NCBI GenBank assembly: GCA_014802265.1
Contig: JAAVCP010000056.1
Location: 1 to 57,609 of the forward strand
Source: Bacteroides sp.
Lineage (GTDB): Bacteria; Bacteroidota; Bacteroidia; Bacteroidales; Muribaculaceae
Length of the DNA stretch: 57,609 bases
Reading direction: 5' to 3'
Part shown: piece by piece, positions 43,880 through 53,048 of the stretch
Position numbering within the stretch: the first letter of the stretch is position 1
Layout of the letters: each line of letters starts with the position of its first letter
Position numbers and translations under genes: made by a program
Notes under the pieces: generated by a model
What the model was told of the DNA's origin: nothing
The model's database searches: none
What the model saw: only the letters and a program-made list of their open reading frames with translations

Positions 43880-46195
43880 ATGAGAAAAAAACTAATTGCA
43901 GGCGCAATGATTTTTGCATGTGCCTCAACAATGATTGCCGGTGTACCGTCAGGACATGGAGAAAGTAACATGTCCAAGTTCAAACCACAGATTCAGCAGT
44001 CTTTGCCTGTTCCACAACATTCAAACAAAACATTCTGCGTAGATCGCACATCAGATGTCGGTAAGAACTATCTTGTACAAAAAGGAATGGCATCCACACA
44101 GTCATTTAACGTATTGTCAGATACGTCGTCTGATGTTCCCACTTTGCGTACCCCCCTCAAAGCTGAAGAGCAAACGTATGCCCTGACTGTCAATCTTAAA
44201 TTTGACAGAGAGGAGGTCTTCTCCATTATAAATACTCTTGTTGTCTCAAATAATGACAACAGTATGTATTTTAATGAATATTCTGAAGAATGGCTCCCGG
44301 ATGAATTGGTTTTCATGGTTCCTGAAGGGAACTATGATGTCGTAATAATTATGGATACAAATAATACAGATTTTATAGTGTTGGGAGCCTCAGAGATAGA
44401 CATAGACAGTGATACTGAAATCTCATTAGATGTGGCAGACGCAACGGTGGAGATTAGGTGGAATCCCCTTTTAACTGATGGCACAACTCCGCGTGGTCCA
44501 TCCATAATACTTGATCCGGAAACAGATGAGTTCCTGGATACTACCCCGGGTAATATGTTGAATGTAATTAACTTCTTAGAAATTGTAAACAGGAAGAATG
44601 GAACAGGTGGATCAATGATGTTTGACCCTAATGTTTTGATCGTCGGAGACACGAAGACTGAGACTGGTCTCGGAAACATAAAGATAATGCCTGGACAAGA
44701 CTACGTCTTCTATTACAAAAGTGTCGCTATTGGTTATGATGGCACATACGTTATACCTCTTATGAGTACCTCGGAACACACGGCAACAGTGACCAATGAT
44801 ATAAGTAACTACCTGACCCTCAAATCGGAATTTGCGAAAAGTCGATACCAGCCGGATCCAATAACCTACGAAGAAAACGGTAACATCATTACCAAGGAGT
44901 TTAATAGTAACAGCATAAATTATGTGCAATTAGCCACCGTAGTAAATGGAGTAGTTAATGAATTTTCCACCGTGGGCGGAGCAGTGGAAGAAGGTGAGTT
45001 GAAAAATTGGATTCACATTTGTCAAGACCCGGCAGTAGCTGACGAGTTTATGGTGTTGCCGATGCCTCAGATTGTTGGAGACTGGGATTGGGAATACAGA
45101 ATTGTGGCACTCCCTGTTATGATGACTCCGGAAGGCTCGGTTACTTTAGGAAAAAATAATATCAGTGATTTCAATGCATACAATATGTTGCCGGATAATT
45201 TCTCCCTATACTTAGATGCCGCCACAAACCCTTGGTTATCTTTTATTCTCAATAAAACTCATGTCTGGAATTATGGGTGTCCGACAATGGTATTCTCATC
45301 TGACGACTCTCCATGGGGAAGGTTTTATGGCTTCACTTATATCGGACGTCTTGGAGAAAGACGCGGGGTAGATCAGCTTTGCACAATTGGGATGGTTTCT
45401 GTAGACGGGGACATTCCTTCAGATGAGGTGCTTGAAGAGCTGCAATGGGGGCAACTCCCGGAACAAGGCAACATAGCCTTTGAGTTTACGGATACGAATG
45501 TCATTATTGGCGACCTTCCGGGAAAGAATGTCACCCGACTTGGATTTGATATGTCGCGTGAGGATTGGTGTCCACCAACACTGCAGATAGTGCGCTTTGT
45601 AGATACCAATGGTGAGTTTACAGATTGCTACGCAGAGGGTATCGACGGAGTAATTGAATTCTATGGAGGTGATTTCACTACCAATTATAATCTTGAGAAC
45701 TATAACTGTTGGTACACTGAGGAACCGGCGACTGAGGTGAAGGTTGAGTATGCACCTTATGGCACTGAAGAATTCCTTCCTCTTGAAGTTGAAAATGTTC
45801 CTGAGAAAGATTTCATGCCGGGATTTGGTACCTATTACAGAGGTTCACTGGCGGGAATTGACCGTAAGTCAGAGAATGGATGGTTTGATGTGCGTATCAC
45901 GCTTACCGATGCTTCCGGCAATTATCAGGAACAGACTCTTTCACCGGCATTCAAGATTGACTCATGCGTGGGAGTGGATAGGGTAGCATATCCGGAAATT
46001 GCAGTGTCTGTGACAAATGGCAATATAATGGTATTGGGCTGTCAGAACCCGGTTGTCGAGGTATATTCTGCCGATGGCATCATGCTGAATCGTGTCAATG
46101 GTCAGTATGTGGAGGCAGCCCAGTTAGGTCATGGAATTTATCTTGTCAACGTAACAGACGGTGCGAAGAGAGTAATGCGTAAGGTAATCCTTTAA
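43880..46195 (+). CDS. Large secreted protein with C-terminal sorting-type domain
   Basis: A 771-residue exported protein. The signal peptide is about residues 1-20 (ending MIAG). Several beta-rich segments of unknown family follow. The last ~65 residues (from VTNGNIMVLG, through VEVYSADGIMLNR and GHGIYLVNVTDG, to VMRKVIL) resemble the T9SS type A C-terminal sorting domain. That would imply surface export, but no Por/Spr genes are in this window. It has many acidic residues, mid-length low-complexity and no catalytic motif. Its mRNA would start at 43563 and carry the structured leader. A decayed beta-barrel fragment follows. Confidence 0.75.
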   Translation: MRKKLIAGAMIFACASTMIAGVPSGHGESNMSKFKPQIQQSLPVPQHSNKTFCVDRTSDVGKNYLVQKGMASTQSFNVLSDTSSDVPTLRTPLKAEEQTYALTVNLKFDREEVFSIINTLVVSNNDNSMYFNEYSEEWLPDELVFMVPEGNYDVVIIMDTNNTDFIVLGASEIDIDSDTEISLDVADATVEIRWNPLLTDGTTPRGPSIILDPETDEFLDTTPGNMLNVINFLEIVNRKNGTGGSMMFDPNVLIVGDTKTETGLGNIKIMPGQDYVFYYKSVAIGYDGTYVIPLMSTSEHTATVTNDISNYLTLKSEFAKSRYQPDPITYEENGNIITKEFNSNSINYVQLATVVNGVVNEFSTVGGAVEEGELKNWIHICQDPAVADEFMVLPMPQIVGDWDWEYRIVALPVMMTPEGSVTLGKNNISDFNAYNMLPDNFSLYLDAATNPWLSFILNKTHVWNYGCPTMVFSSDDSPWGRFYGFTYIGRLGERRGVDQLCTIGMVSVDGDIPSDEVLEELQWGQLPEQGNIAFEFTDTNVIIGDLPGKNVTRLGFDMSREDWCPPTLQIVRFVDTNGEFTDCYAEGIDGVIEFYGGDFTTNYNLENYNCWYTEEPATEVKVEYAPYGTEEFLPLEVENVPEKDFMPGFGTYYRGSLAGIDRKSENGWFDVRITLTDASGNYQEQTLSPAFKIDSCVGVDRVAYPEIAVSVTNGNIMVLGCQNPVVEVYSADGIMLNRVNGQYVEAAQLGHGIYLVNVTDGAKRVMRKVIL

Positions 46196-46277
46196 TAGAG
46201 CCTTTTTAAGTCGTTTTCAAAATGAGAGTATGTGTCAAAATAAGCACGACCTCTTGTGAAACGTGTTGAAAACTAAA

Positions 46278-46317
46278 ACAAAGCCCTGACTCTTTTTCTA
46301 AAGCCGGGGCTTTGTTA
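46278..46317 (+). terminator. Terminator-like hairpin after the 771-residue protein
   Basis: ACAAAGCCC (46278-46286) and GGGCTTTGT (46307-46315), 9-bp stem. The following T-run is weak (TATGC). Confidence 0.45.
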
Positions 46318-46681
46318 TGCTCAATAATTTACTCTATGGATCAAAAATGTATAACTGCGTGTTCCCAATCAATTACAGCTATCAGTCCTCATGTGTTAGA
46401 GAAAACAATGAAATGCCATGGAGCTATCTACCCAATGACTCCGTATATACTACGGATAACGGGAATCTTTACAGTAAACAGTGGACGGTTTCACTCGGTG
46501 CGGAGGATATGTTACAGCGAGTATCAAAGTTTAGAAACACTTCTATGATTATGATGTTGTGTATAGTTCAAAATCTCATATTGCAGTGAACATTGGCGTA
46601 ACATATAATTTCAATGCCAGAAAGGGATTCAAATCTAAGAATATTGAAAGTAATTCTGATAACTCAAGATTTTTCAAGAAT
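46317..46681 (+). pseudogene. Decayed outer-membrane beta-barrel C-terminus
   Basis: Two overlapping open frames read as one barrel protein when one frameshift near 46540 is corrected. The first frame gives barrel-like SKQWTVSLGAEDMLQRVSKF. The next frame gives YDYDVVYSSKSHIAVNIGV, then TYNFNARKGFKSK and FFKN before TAA. The alternating aromatic strands and YNF-type end match the C-terminal barrel of Bacteroidota outer-membrane beta-barrel (TonB-receptor-like) proteins. The N-terminal hundreds of residues are missing. It is a remnant, so the locus lost or rearranged DNA here. Confidence 0.6.
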
Positions 46682-46710
46682 TAATTATCGACATGCTTAT
46701 AATATCTTAA

Positions 46711-49700
46711 TTAGTTTGCTTTGAAAATCTTTCCGGTGCGGACATACCAGATGTAGGAAGAGACGTTACGTATTCCGGTAGATCTTCTCAGAAGATAGGA
46801 ATAATAACTTACCTGTTTGAAATAGTACCTAAGAGTCAGGTTATCTTCATCTTCCGGTGTATCTCCAAATTTATAGTCAACTATTATCGCCTCTTTGCCA
46901 TCGGGAGATATCATAATTCGGTCAGGACGCTTAATATTCTTGTCTTTTATAAGAATATTGCGCTCATTCATAATATACCATTTACCATCAAACCATGCCT
47001 TTACATCATCTGCGCTGATAGCTTCAGCAAGCATATTTTCCCATTCTACAGCTTGTTGTGAAGAAATAAGACCACGCATCTTCATGCTGAGCACCGACAT
47101 ATGCAAGTCGCTGTGAGTTCTTATCTTTTCCATTATAGCGTGTAGAAGATTTCCTTCGGAGCGGGGATCATTGTCGGCAGCCTCAGGTGAGACTGTGGCT
47201 GACTCTTCCAACTCTCTCTTCATAATAGCCGCTATGGTAATCTCTTCTTGTAGGTCTTCAATTTCCAGTGAAGTGTCTGTGTCAAGACAATGAATGATAG
47301 AGGGCTGACTATTGACCCCATATTCCTCTATAATCTTTTTTTCCTGTAAAGAAATATCAGTATTGCGGTCAATCGCTTTTTTATTCTCTTCTTCCGGATC
47401 TGTCTTTGTACCAAAGGTAATTATGCTTTTATTGTCGGTCTGCATCAGCTCAACAGGAATAATATTAGTCAGGTTGTCCGGGAAATAGTTTTCCATATTT
47501 GTGCAAAGCTCTTTTAGAAACCATGCCGAACTCGTATATGAAGCACGTTTACTATTCTTATCAGTATACTTAGTGAAAATATATAGTTCACATTGTGCCC
47601 GAGTAAAAGCCACATAAAGAGTGTTGAGTCTATCCATCATATACATGTCGCAATAAGAGCGATATATGTCGGCATATTCCGTATTAAGAAGATCTTTGGT
47701 GGTCTCAATCGGAAGCCATTCGGGAAGATCATATCCCGCAAATACAGACGACGGCTTAACCCATCGCCATTCTTTTTTATTTTGAGAAGGAATCATATCG
47801 TCTTTTTCAAAAGGGAGAATGACACATTTAAATTCCAACCCTTTTGATTTATGGATAGTCATAATCCTTATTGCATCAGTATCTTCAGGGGAAGAAATGG
47901 ATAGGTACATGCCTCTTGATTTCCACCAGTCGAGAAAAGAAGCTATGTCGGGGGCACGCCCTTCACAATAATCAAGAACAAGATCCTGAAACGAGGCTAT
48001 AAAAACTGCCTGTGACTTACGCAGGGCTTCAGGCACAAAATTCTCTATTATAGACTCAACAAGAGAAGGGAGAACCACCGCCTGCATTCCGCGCAGCATC
48101 TCTCTGATAACATCAATGGGTTGCCCTTCTTTCAGAAACTCTGCAATCTGAGCAGCTGGGGCAAGTTCCGGATGACGCAGGGCGAAGAATGAAAAATCAT
48201 TTTTAATAGTTCTCCAGTTTACTTTTTTATCTTCCTTATCAGATTCTTTGGGATTAATAGCTGTTTCACTCCGTGACATAGTGCCCTCTGATATTTTCTG
48301 AAGAGTGCTGATGATTATTCCTACAGCCTCAGACGAAGAAATCATCAGTGAATTTTCACTGATAAATTCTATCTTGGGTATTCCCGGAGATAATTGGGAA
48401 TTATATTCAATGATTGCATCTACTACTTCATTACCAAGCCGTTTGGTATTAATAAGCAGGGCAATGTCTTGCTGACGGTATCCTCTTGCAACGAGTGATG
48501 AAATAAGTGGTCCTAATTCTTTTAGAGCAGCTTTTTCTTCGTTGTCTTTGTTTGACTCTGACATTGGCTTATCGAAAAATCTGATTTCTACATAGCCTTC
48601 GTCTTCTTGTTTCTTAGGATACTGCACCACATTATTATATAGGTTGCTGAAGTCGATACGTTTTTCACATGCATTCCCATCAGTATCTTTATAAACCTCC
48701 TCCTGCAGCACAATCATCTGAGCGGCAAGGGCATGGAAGAAAAAGTTGTTAAACTCTACAATTCTCCGGCAGCTTCGCCAATTTGTATTGTCTTCCTTGC
48801 TCATACCACTTATCCTTACCGAACCGGCAAACTCTTCGGGTACAGTCTTAGTAATGAGGGAGGGTTCAGCATTACGAAAACGGTAGATACTTTGCTTTGC
48901 ATCACCGATAATCAAGTTGTCTTCACCACGGCTATCACTCTCTTTGAGCAGCTTTTTAAGATTATCCCACTGCATTTTGGAAGTGTCTTGAAACTCATCA
49001 ATTAAGTAATGATTAATATTCGTGCCAAGTCTTTCATATACGAAAGGGGTATCTGACTCACCGATTATACGGTTGAGCATGGAGTTGGTTTCTCCAAGCT
49101 GGATGAGATTGTTGGTGTCAAGGAAAGTCGTGATTTTATCACGTGCATCAAGGAGCAGACCAAGATAGGGGAGAGTAACGGAATATATGTTCCATAGCTT
49201 TATTTTATCTGATTCAAACATTGCCGACCAATCTTTGAAAGCGGCATACATTTCACGCACTTTTTGTGTAAGCAATGGTTCGTCGTTGCAACTTACACCT
49301 TTTTTCAAAATAGACTTACCCTCTGGTAGATTAATTTTGAACCATCTTTTCTCCTCAATATTAAATTTATATTTTGAGATTTTATCCAGATGACTGTCAA
49401 AGTGACGTATACAATGTTCCTTTGCATCAAGACCATACGATTTCAGCATATTCCGTACATCGATGGCTGCATTTTTCATAGTGTCAAAAGAATCCCTAAG
49501 CTCTTTTTCAATATCTGAGCGTATGTGGAGATAGGCATCAATAAGACGGTTAGGACCTTTGTCGGTAAGCAGATATTCATCAAGTTTATTACGCTTCTCT
49601 TTGAATTCCTCATTTTCCATTCTATTAAGAGAATCTCTGAGTTTAGAATAAATAGTAGTCTCGCTGGAGGTGCTTTTTTGAAAAACATTCCACACGGAAC

Positions 49701-50283
49701 CCTTTCCCTCAGAAGAATCGTTCATAAGTATATTCAGCCAAAAGGAGGAAGATGATTGTATGGTATTGACTTCCTCAAGGATAGCGTCGATGGCTACTGT
49801 GGCTATATAGTCGGAATCAATTTCCAGCTGATACGAATCATTGAGATTGGATTCATAGGCAAACGTGCGCAAAACAGTCTGGAAGAAGGAATCAATCGTG
49901 GAGACATTAAAATCCGAATATTGGTTAAGTATAATCTTAAGAGCAATTTTACATGCTTTCCCTATTTCTTCAGGAGCCACCTTAAGTTTGATGGCAAATT
50001 CATCAAGATAGTCAGTATCTTTAAGAATCTTAGGCGTAATTGGATGCCCTACGGTGTCAGCGATAGCGGCGATCTTATCAATTATTCGCTGCTTCATTTG
50101 TGCGGTAGCCTTATTGGTAAATGTAATGGCAAGGATACGTGAAAGCCCATCAGAGATTTCCGGTTCAGTACGAAGACGGAAATCTCCTCCTGTGTCTTTA
50201 ATCGTAATAAGATACCATATAAACTTTTTGGCAAGCATGAATGTTTTACCCGATCCTGCTGATGCACGCTGAAGTTGAAGCAT
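46711..50283 (-). CDS. UvrD/RecB-like helicase-nuclease (AddA/RecB type)
   Basis: A 1190-residue SF1A helicase with a C-terminal RecB-family nuclease. Motifs: Walker A ASAGSGKTFML (7-17), LAITFTNKATAQMK (Ia), YLIDEFQDTSKMQW (DEFQD, II), GDAKQSIYRFRNAEPSL (III), IMTIHKSKGLEFK (V), and TLYVAFTRAQCELYIF (VI). The nuclease has EGNLLHAIMEKI (GxxxH) and IIVDYKFGDTPEDED (DxK). It probably repairs double-strand breaks and digests linear DNA. The usual addB-like partner is not adjacent, but may be elsewhere. It is 6 bases after the SUI1 gene on the same strand. Confidence 0.9.
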   Translation of the reverse strand: MLQLQRASAGSGKTFMLAKKFIWYLITIKDTGGDFRLRTEPEISDGLSRILAITFTNKATAQMKQRIIDKIAAIADTVGHPITPKILKDTDYLDEFAIKLKVAPEEIGKACKIALKIILNQYSDFNVSTIDSFFQTVLRTFAYESNLNDSYQLEIDSDYIATVAIDAILEEVNTIQSSSSFWLNILMNDSSEGKGSVWNVFQKSTSSETTIYSKLRDSLNRMENEEFKEKRNKLDEYLLTDKGPNRLIDAYLHIRSDIEKELRDSFDTMKNAAIDVRNMLKSYGLDAKEHCIRHFDSHLDKISKYKFNIEEKRWFKINLPEGKSILKKGVSCNDEPLLTQKVREMYAAFKDWSAMFESDKIKLWNIYSVTLPYLGLLLDARDKITTFLDTNNLIQLGETNSMLNRIIGESDTPFVYERLGTNINHYLIDEFQDTSKMQWDNLKKLLKESDSRGEDNLIIGDAKQSIYRFRNAEPSLITKTVPEEFAGSVRISGMSKEDNTNWRSCRRIVEFNNFFFHALAAQMIVLQEEVYKDTDGNACEKRIDFSNLYNNVVQYPKKQEDEGYVEIRFFDKPMSESNKDNEEKAALKELGPLISSLVARGYRQQDIALLINTKRLGNEVVDAIIEYNSQLSPGIPKIEFISENSLMISSSEAVGIIISTLQKISEGTMSRSETAINPKESDKEDKKVNWRTIKNDFSFFALRHPELAPAAQIAEFLKEGQPIDVIREMLRGMQAVVLPSLVESIIENFVPEALRKSQAVFIASFQDLVLDYCEGRAPDIASFLDWWKSRGMYLSISSPEDTDAIRIMTIHKSKGLEFKCVILPFEKDDMIPSQNKKEWRWVKPSSVFAGYDLPEWLPIETTKDLLNTEYADIYRSYCDMYMMDRLNTLYVAFTRAQCELYIFTKYTDKNSKRASYTSSAWFLKELCTNMENYFPDNLTNIIPVELMQTDNKSIITFGTKTDPEEENKKAIDRNTDISLQEKKIIEEYGVNSQPSIIHCLDTDTSLEIEDLQEEITIAAIMKRELEESATVSPEAADNDPRSEGNLLHAIMEKIRTHSDLHMSVLSMKMRGLISSQQAVEWENMLAEAISADDVKAWFDGKWYIMNERNILIKDKNIKRPDRIMISPDGKEAIIVDYKFGDTPEDEDNLTLRYYFKQVSYYSYLLRRSTGIRNVSSYIWYVRTGKIFKAN

Positions 50284-50289
50284 GATTAT

Positions 50290-50619
50290 TTATTTTACTT
50301 TATATCCAAGTTCCTTAAGGAATTTCATAATGTCATCTCGTCGGTTACCTTGAATAAGGATTTCCCCGTTTCGGGCACTCCCGCCCGTGCCGAGTTTTTG
50401 CTTTAAATTCCTTGCAAGCTCCTGGAGCTTATCGTCAGAACCTGTGAATCCTTCAATAATGGTGGCTGATTTGCCTTTCCTTCCTTTATTGTCGATTACG
50501 ACATGCAGCGGAGTCTTTTGAATAGTCTCTTCTTGCATATCATTAGAAATTTCAGGCGTATCGTCTACAGGTAACGAGCCTGAGTCTTTTAAGTTACTGA
50601 GGGCATCTTTCCAGTCCAT
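50290..50619 (-). CDS. SUI1-family translation initiation factor (YciH-like)
   Basis: A 109-residue protein with the SUI1 fold (about 38-109): VVIDNKGRKGKSATIIEGF, LARNLKQKLGTGGSARNGEI and LIQGNRRDDIMKFLKELGY. The glycine-rich GTGGSA loop is the family hallmark. The N-terminal 35 residues are acidic and probably disordered. In E. coli YciH affects start-site fidelity. The recB-like gene follows by 6 bases. Confidence 0.94.
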   Translation of the reverse strand: MDWKDALSNLKDSGSLPVDDTPEISNDMQEETIQKTPLHVVIDNKGRKGKSATIIEGFTGSDDKLQELARNLKQKLGTGGSARNGEILIQGNRRDDIMKFLKELGYKVK

Positions 50620-50652
50620 CTTAATTAATGAGTTTTTGGAAATTATTAATTT

Positions 50653-51810
50653 TTAGAAGAGCACCATGATACGTGCCTGAAATCCGTTCATTGTGATTGG
50701 ATCGTAGCCTTCACGGTTCCAGGTGTGGGTGAAGGTATAGTTTAGGCGTGCAGTCACGTATGGATTGATATAGTAGTTTAAGGTGACATTGGCGTTGTTT
50801 GCGCGTCCGCCGAATATGCCTGCTCCAGAGTCTGAAAGTGTTAGATAATTATAAGTAAGCACACACTCAAGCGAACCGGGATTCGGACGCGCAAGAGCAG
50901 CAAGGTCAGAAGAATAAGTGTAACCGCTTTTCGTCAGTAGACCTCGCAATGACACATAACCACTCTGTGAATTGTAGTTACAGAGATTTTTACGGCGACT
51001 TATTGTCTGGAAGAAATATTGACCTTCTAATGCAAGGCGGTCTTTGGCAATGATAAATTCAGGAGAGAACTTAAAGAGATTTTTAGAATTTTCTACAGTA
51101 GTGCCTACTGCAGATTTCTGTACTACTTTTGTAGGGAAATTAGTGGAGATTGAAAATCCGTCGTGAACGTCTTCATTGTCTTCAAGTCGGCGTTGAGGGG
51201 TGGCAAACTCCCCGCTGATACCCAACTGAAAAATAGGACCTTCTGTAGGAGCCTTTCTCCACACCACCCTTCCTAAGATGCCATAACCCTGTTGGTTGAA
51301 GAGTGGGGCATTCATAGCATTGGAGAGAGCACTCGATTCCACATGGAAACCTGTGCCTATCCACACAGAAGGGGCTGTGTAGCCATACATAACGCCTAAC
51401 TGTATGCCTGGAGTGAACAATGCGCCAGCCATGGGTTGCTCAAATGTGCATTTCAAAGAGTTAGTGTAGGTTGATTCCAACCCGAATGGTTGAATAAAAT
51501 TACCGAAGCGTACACGGTTACGGTCGTTGATGTTATACTCAAGCCACATGTTACGCAAGCCAATCTTAGCGTAGGAGTAAGCCACATCTAAGAAAGCATG
51601 CCATTTGCCATATCTCATTTTTGCACCAATGCGTGCTTCAGTGATTGCCATTCCGTCAGGGAACTCCTCTTTTTGAGGTGAAGCATAAAGGGCACCATCG
51701 ATCAGAACCCTGCCCATTGGTTCAACTTTAAGTTTAGGCTCACTGTCGTCAGCAAAAGCTGATGCCGATATGAGTAAGGAGAAGAGGGGGAAAAGAAATG
51801 AGCGTTTCAT
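50653..51810 (-). CDS. Phosphate-selective-type (OprO/OprP) porin
   Basis: A 385-residue outer-membrane porin. The signal peptide is about 1-20 (ending ASAFA). A barrel follows with ARIGAKMRYGKWHAFLDVAY, RNRVRFGNFIQPFGLE and TFEQPMAGALFTPGIQLG, matching the porin O/P family. It ends GFQARIMVLF. It follows the DUF4369 lipoprotein by 23 bases on the same strand and is probably cotranscribed. Anion selectivity is inferred from family only. Confidence 0.87.
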   Translation of the reverse strand: MKRSFLFPLFSLLISASAFADDSEPKLKVEPMGRVLIDGALYASPQKEEFPDGMAITEARIGAKMRYGKWHAFLDVAYSYAKIGLRNMWLEYNINDRNRVRFGNFIQPFGLESTYTNSLKCTFEQPMAGALFTPGIQLGVMYGYTAPSVWIGTGFHVESSALSNAMNAPLFNQQGYGILGRVVWRKAPTEGPIFQLGISGEFATPQRRLEDNEDVHDGFSISTNFPTKVVQKSAVGTTVENSKNLFKFSPEFIIAKDRLALEGQYFFQTISRRKNLCNYNSQSGYVSLRGLLTKSGYTYSSDLAALARPNPGSLECVLTYNYLTLSDSGAGIFGGRANNANVTLNYYINPYVTARLNYTFTHTWNREGYDPITMNGFQARIMVLF

Positions 51811-51833
51811 GATAAAGATCTTAGGGGTTTGAT

Positions 51834-52931
51834 TTATAGTTTCTTCCTCAACTCATTGATTGTAGCTGCGCGGTCGGAGAGTTCTCCGGCTGAGGAGTAA
51901 ATAAAGAAAGTGGGAAAATTGAACACATTGTAGCTGCGGGCAGCGTTTGAATACTCACCGTCAGGATCAAAGACTGTGGTCCAGGGAAGATTCTTGGCTG
52001 CGTCGCGCCAGGCATACTGATCAGGGTCTAAAGACACCTGGTAGAAATTGATGTTTCCTCCACGTGACTTATAAATCTTAGATAACTCAAGATTTAGGGC
52101 AGGGGAATCAGGGTGGGTGAGAAGTGAAAAAATCACTACGGTAGGCTTCCCTTTTCCAACAAAATCAGACAGCTTCTTATTCACTCCGTTTTCATCAGGA
52201 AGATCTATTTCCATCACTTTCAACTCTTCTGCCGCTATTTCAAGACGCTTTCCTATGGCACTGTTTTTTCTTCTTAAAGCATCCTTTGAGGTTTGTTCAA
52301 GGAGGGCAGTGCGTGGATCGTCAGGACGCTCTTGCTGGAAACCTGTTGCCACGGCTGCGAAATATTTAACGTCTTCGTGGTTAGTAGGATCAAACAATGG
52401 TGTATTGCCAATATATTTTGTAAGGATATAATAGCTCACTACTGATCCTTGGGAATTCATGAGGTATTTGGCATAGACCTGTCTTTTGAATGCATTGAGT
52501 GAATCTTGCGAAATTCCTGCGGGGAGAGCCATAACGTCTTTCTCAAATTTTTCCAAGGTCTCTGCTTTTTGGGAGCCAGTGAGGGTAAACTCAGAGCCGA
52601 ATTTCTCAAGCGACGAAGTAACGGTGATAGTCTCTGTAGAATCGATAGGGACATAAAGGAATTTATCACCAACTGAGAGGCGGAACACCTCCGGGGCTGC
52701 CGGGGAGGGACGGCTTATGGAAAAAGCTCCGGTGGAAGAGGTGCGTGTGGAGTCGATTGCTATCCATCTTCCATGGAAGTCAGACTTCTCAAGTACCACT
52801 GATTGGTTATCAGCACCATATATTTCACCTTTTATCTTGAAATCGGCATTGCCACAGGAAGTTGCAAACATTCCCACAGCCACCGCCATCAAAAAATTCG
52901 CTTTTGAAATGTCAAAAAAATTATTGCTCAT
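51834..52931 (-). CDS. DUF4369 lipoprotein with redox-inactive thioredoxin-like domain
   Basis: A 365-residue lipoprotein. The lipobox is FATSC at about residue 26. A DUF4369 beta domain covers about 30-130 (FKIKGEIYGADNQSVVLEKS). A helical linker follows, then a thioredoxin/TlpA-like domain (about 240-365: DENGVNKKLSDFVGKGKPTV, YNVFNFPTFFIYSSAGE). Where the family has a CxxC motif, this protein has SLLTHPDSP, with no cysteine. It is therefore unlikely to be an oxidoreductase and may bind or chaperone envelope proteins. It leads the porin gene. Confidence 0.85.
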   Translation of the reverse strand: MSNNFFDISKANFLMAVAVGMFATSCGNADFKIKGEIYGADNQSVVLEKSDFHGRWIAIDSTRTSSTGAFSISRPSPAAPEVFRLSVGDKFLYVPIDSTETITVTSSLEKFGSEFTLTGSQKAETLEKFEKDVMALPAGISQDSLNAFKRQVYAKYLMNSQGSVVSYYILTKYIGNTPLFDPTNHEDVKYFAAVATGFQQERPDDPRTALLEQTSKDALRRKNSAIGKRLEIAAEELKVMEIDLPDENGVNKKLSDFVGKGKPTVVIFSLLTHPDSPALNLELSKIYKSRGGNINFYQVSLDPDQYAWRDAAKNLPWTTVFDPDGEYSNAARSYNVFNFPTFFIYSSAGELSDRAATINELRKKL

Positions 52932-52997
52932 GATGATTTAATTCGTTTTCGGCTGCAAATATAGCGAATTTAAGTGGTTTATCCCGAATAAAAGTGT

Positions 52998-53005
52998 TAA
53001 CTTTG
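52998..53005 (+). promoter_or_regulatory. -7 box of pnp
   Basis: TAACTTTG ends one base before the ATG at 53007, so transcription begins after that codon. The real pnp start is therefore 53049. No TTTG at standard spacing was found. Confidence 0.5.
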
Positions 53006-53048
53006 CATGAAATTTCACTCAGCGAAGAAAAAACAAGAAAGAAATTAT

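Noticed and set aside
49187..50272. Plus-strand ORFs opposite the RecB-like gene
   Set aside because: Frame shadows of a large gene with intact motifs; no starts with promoter support.
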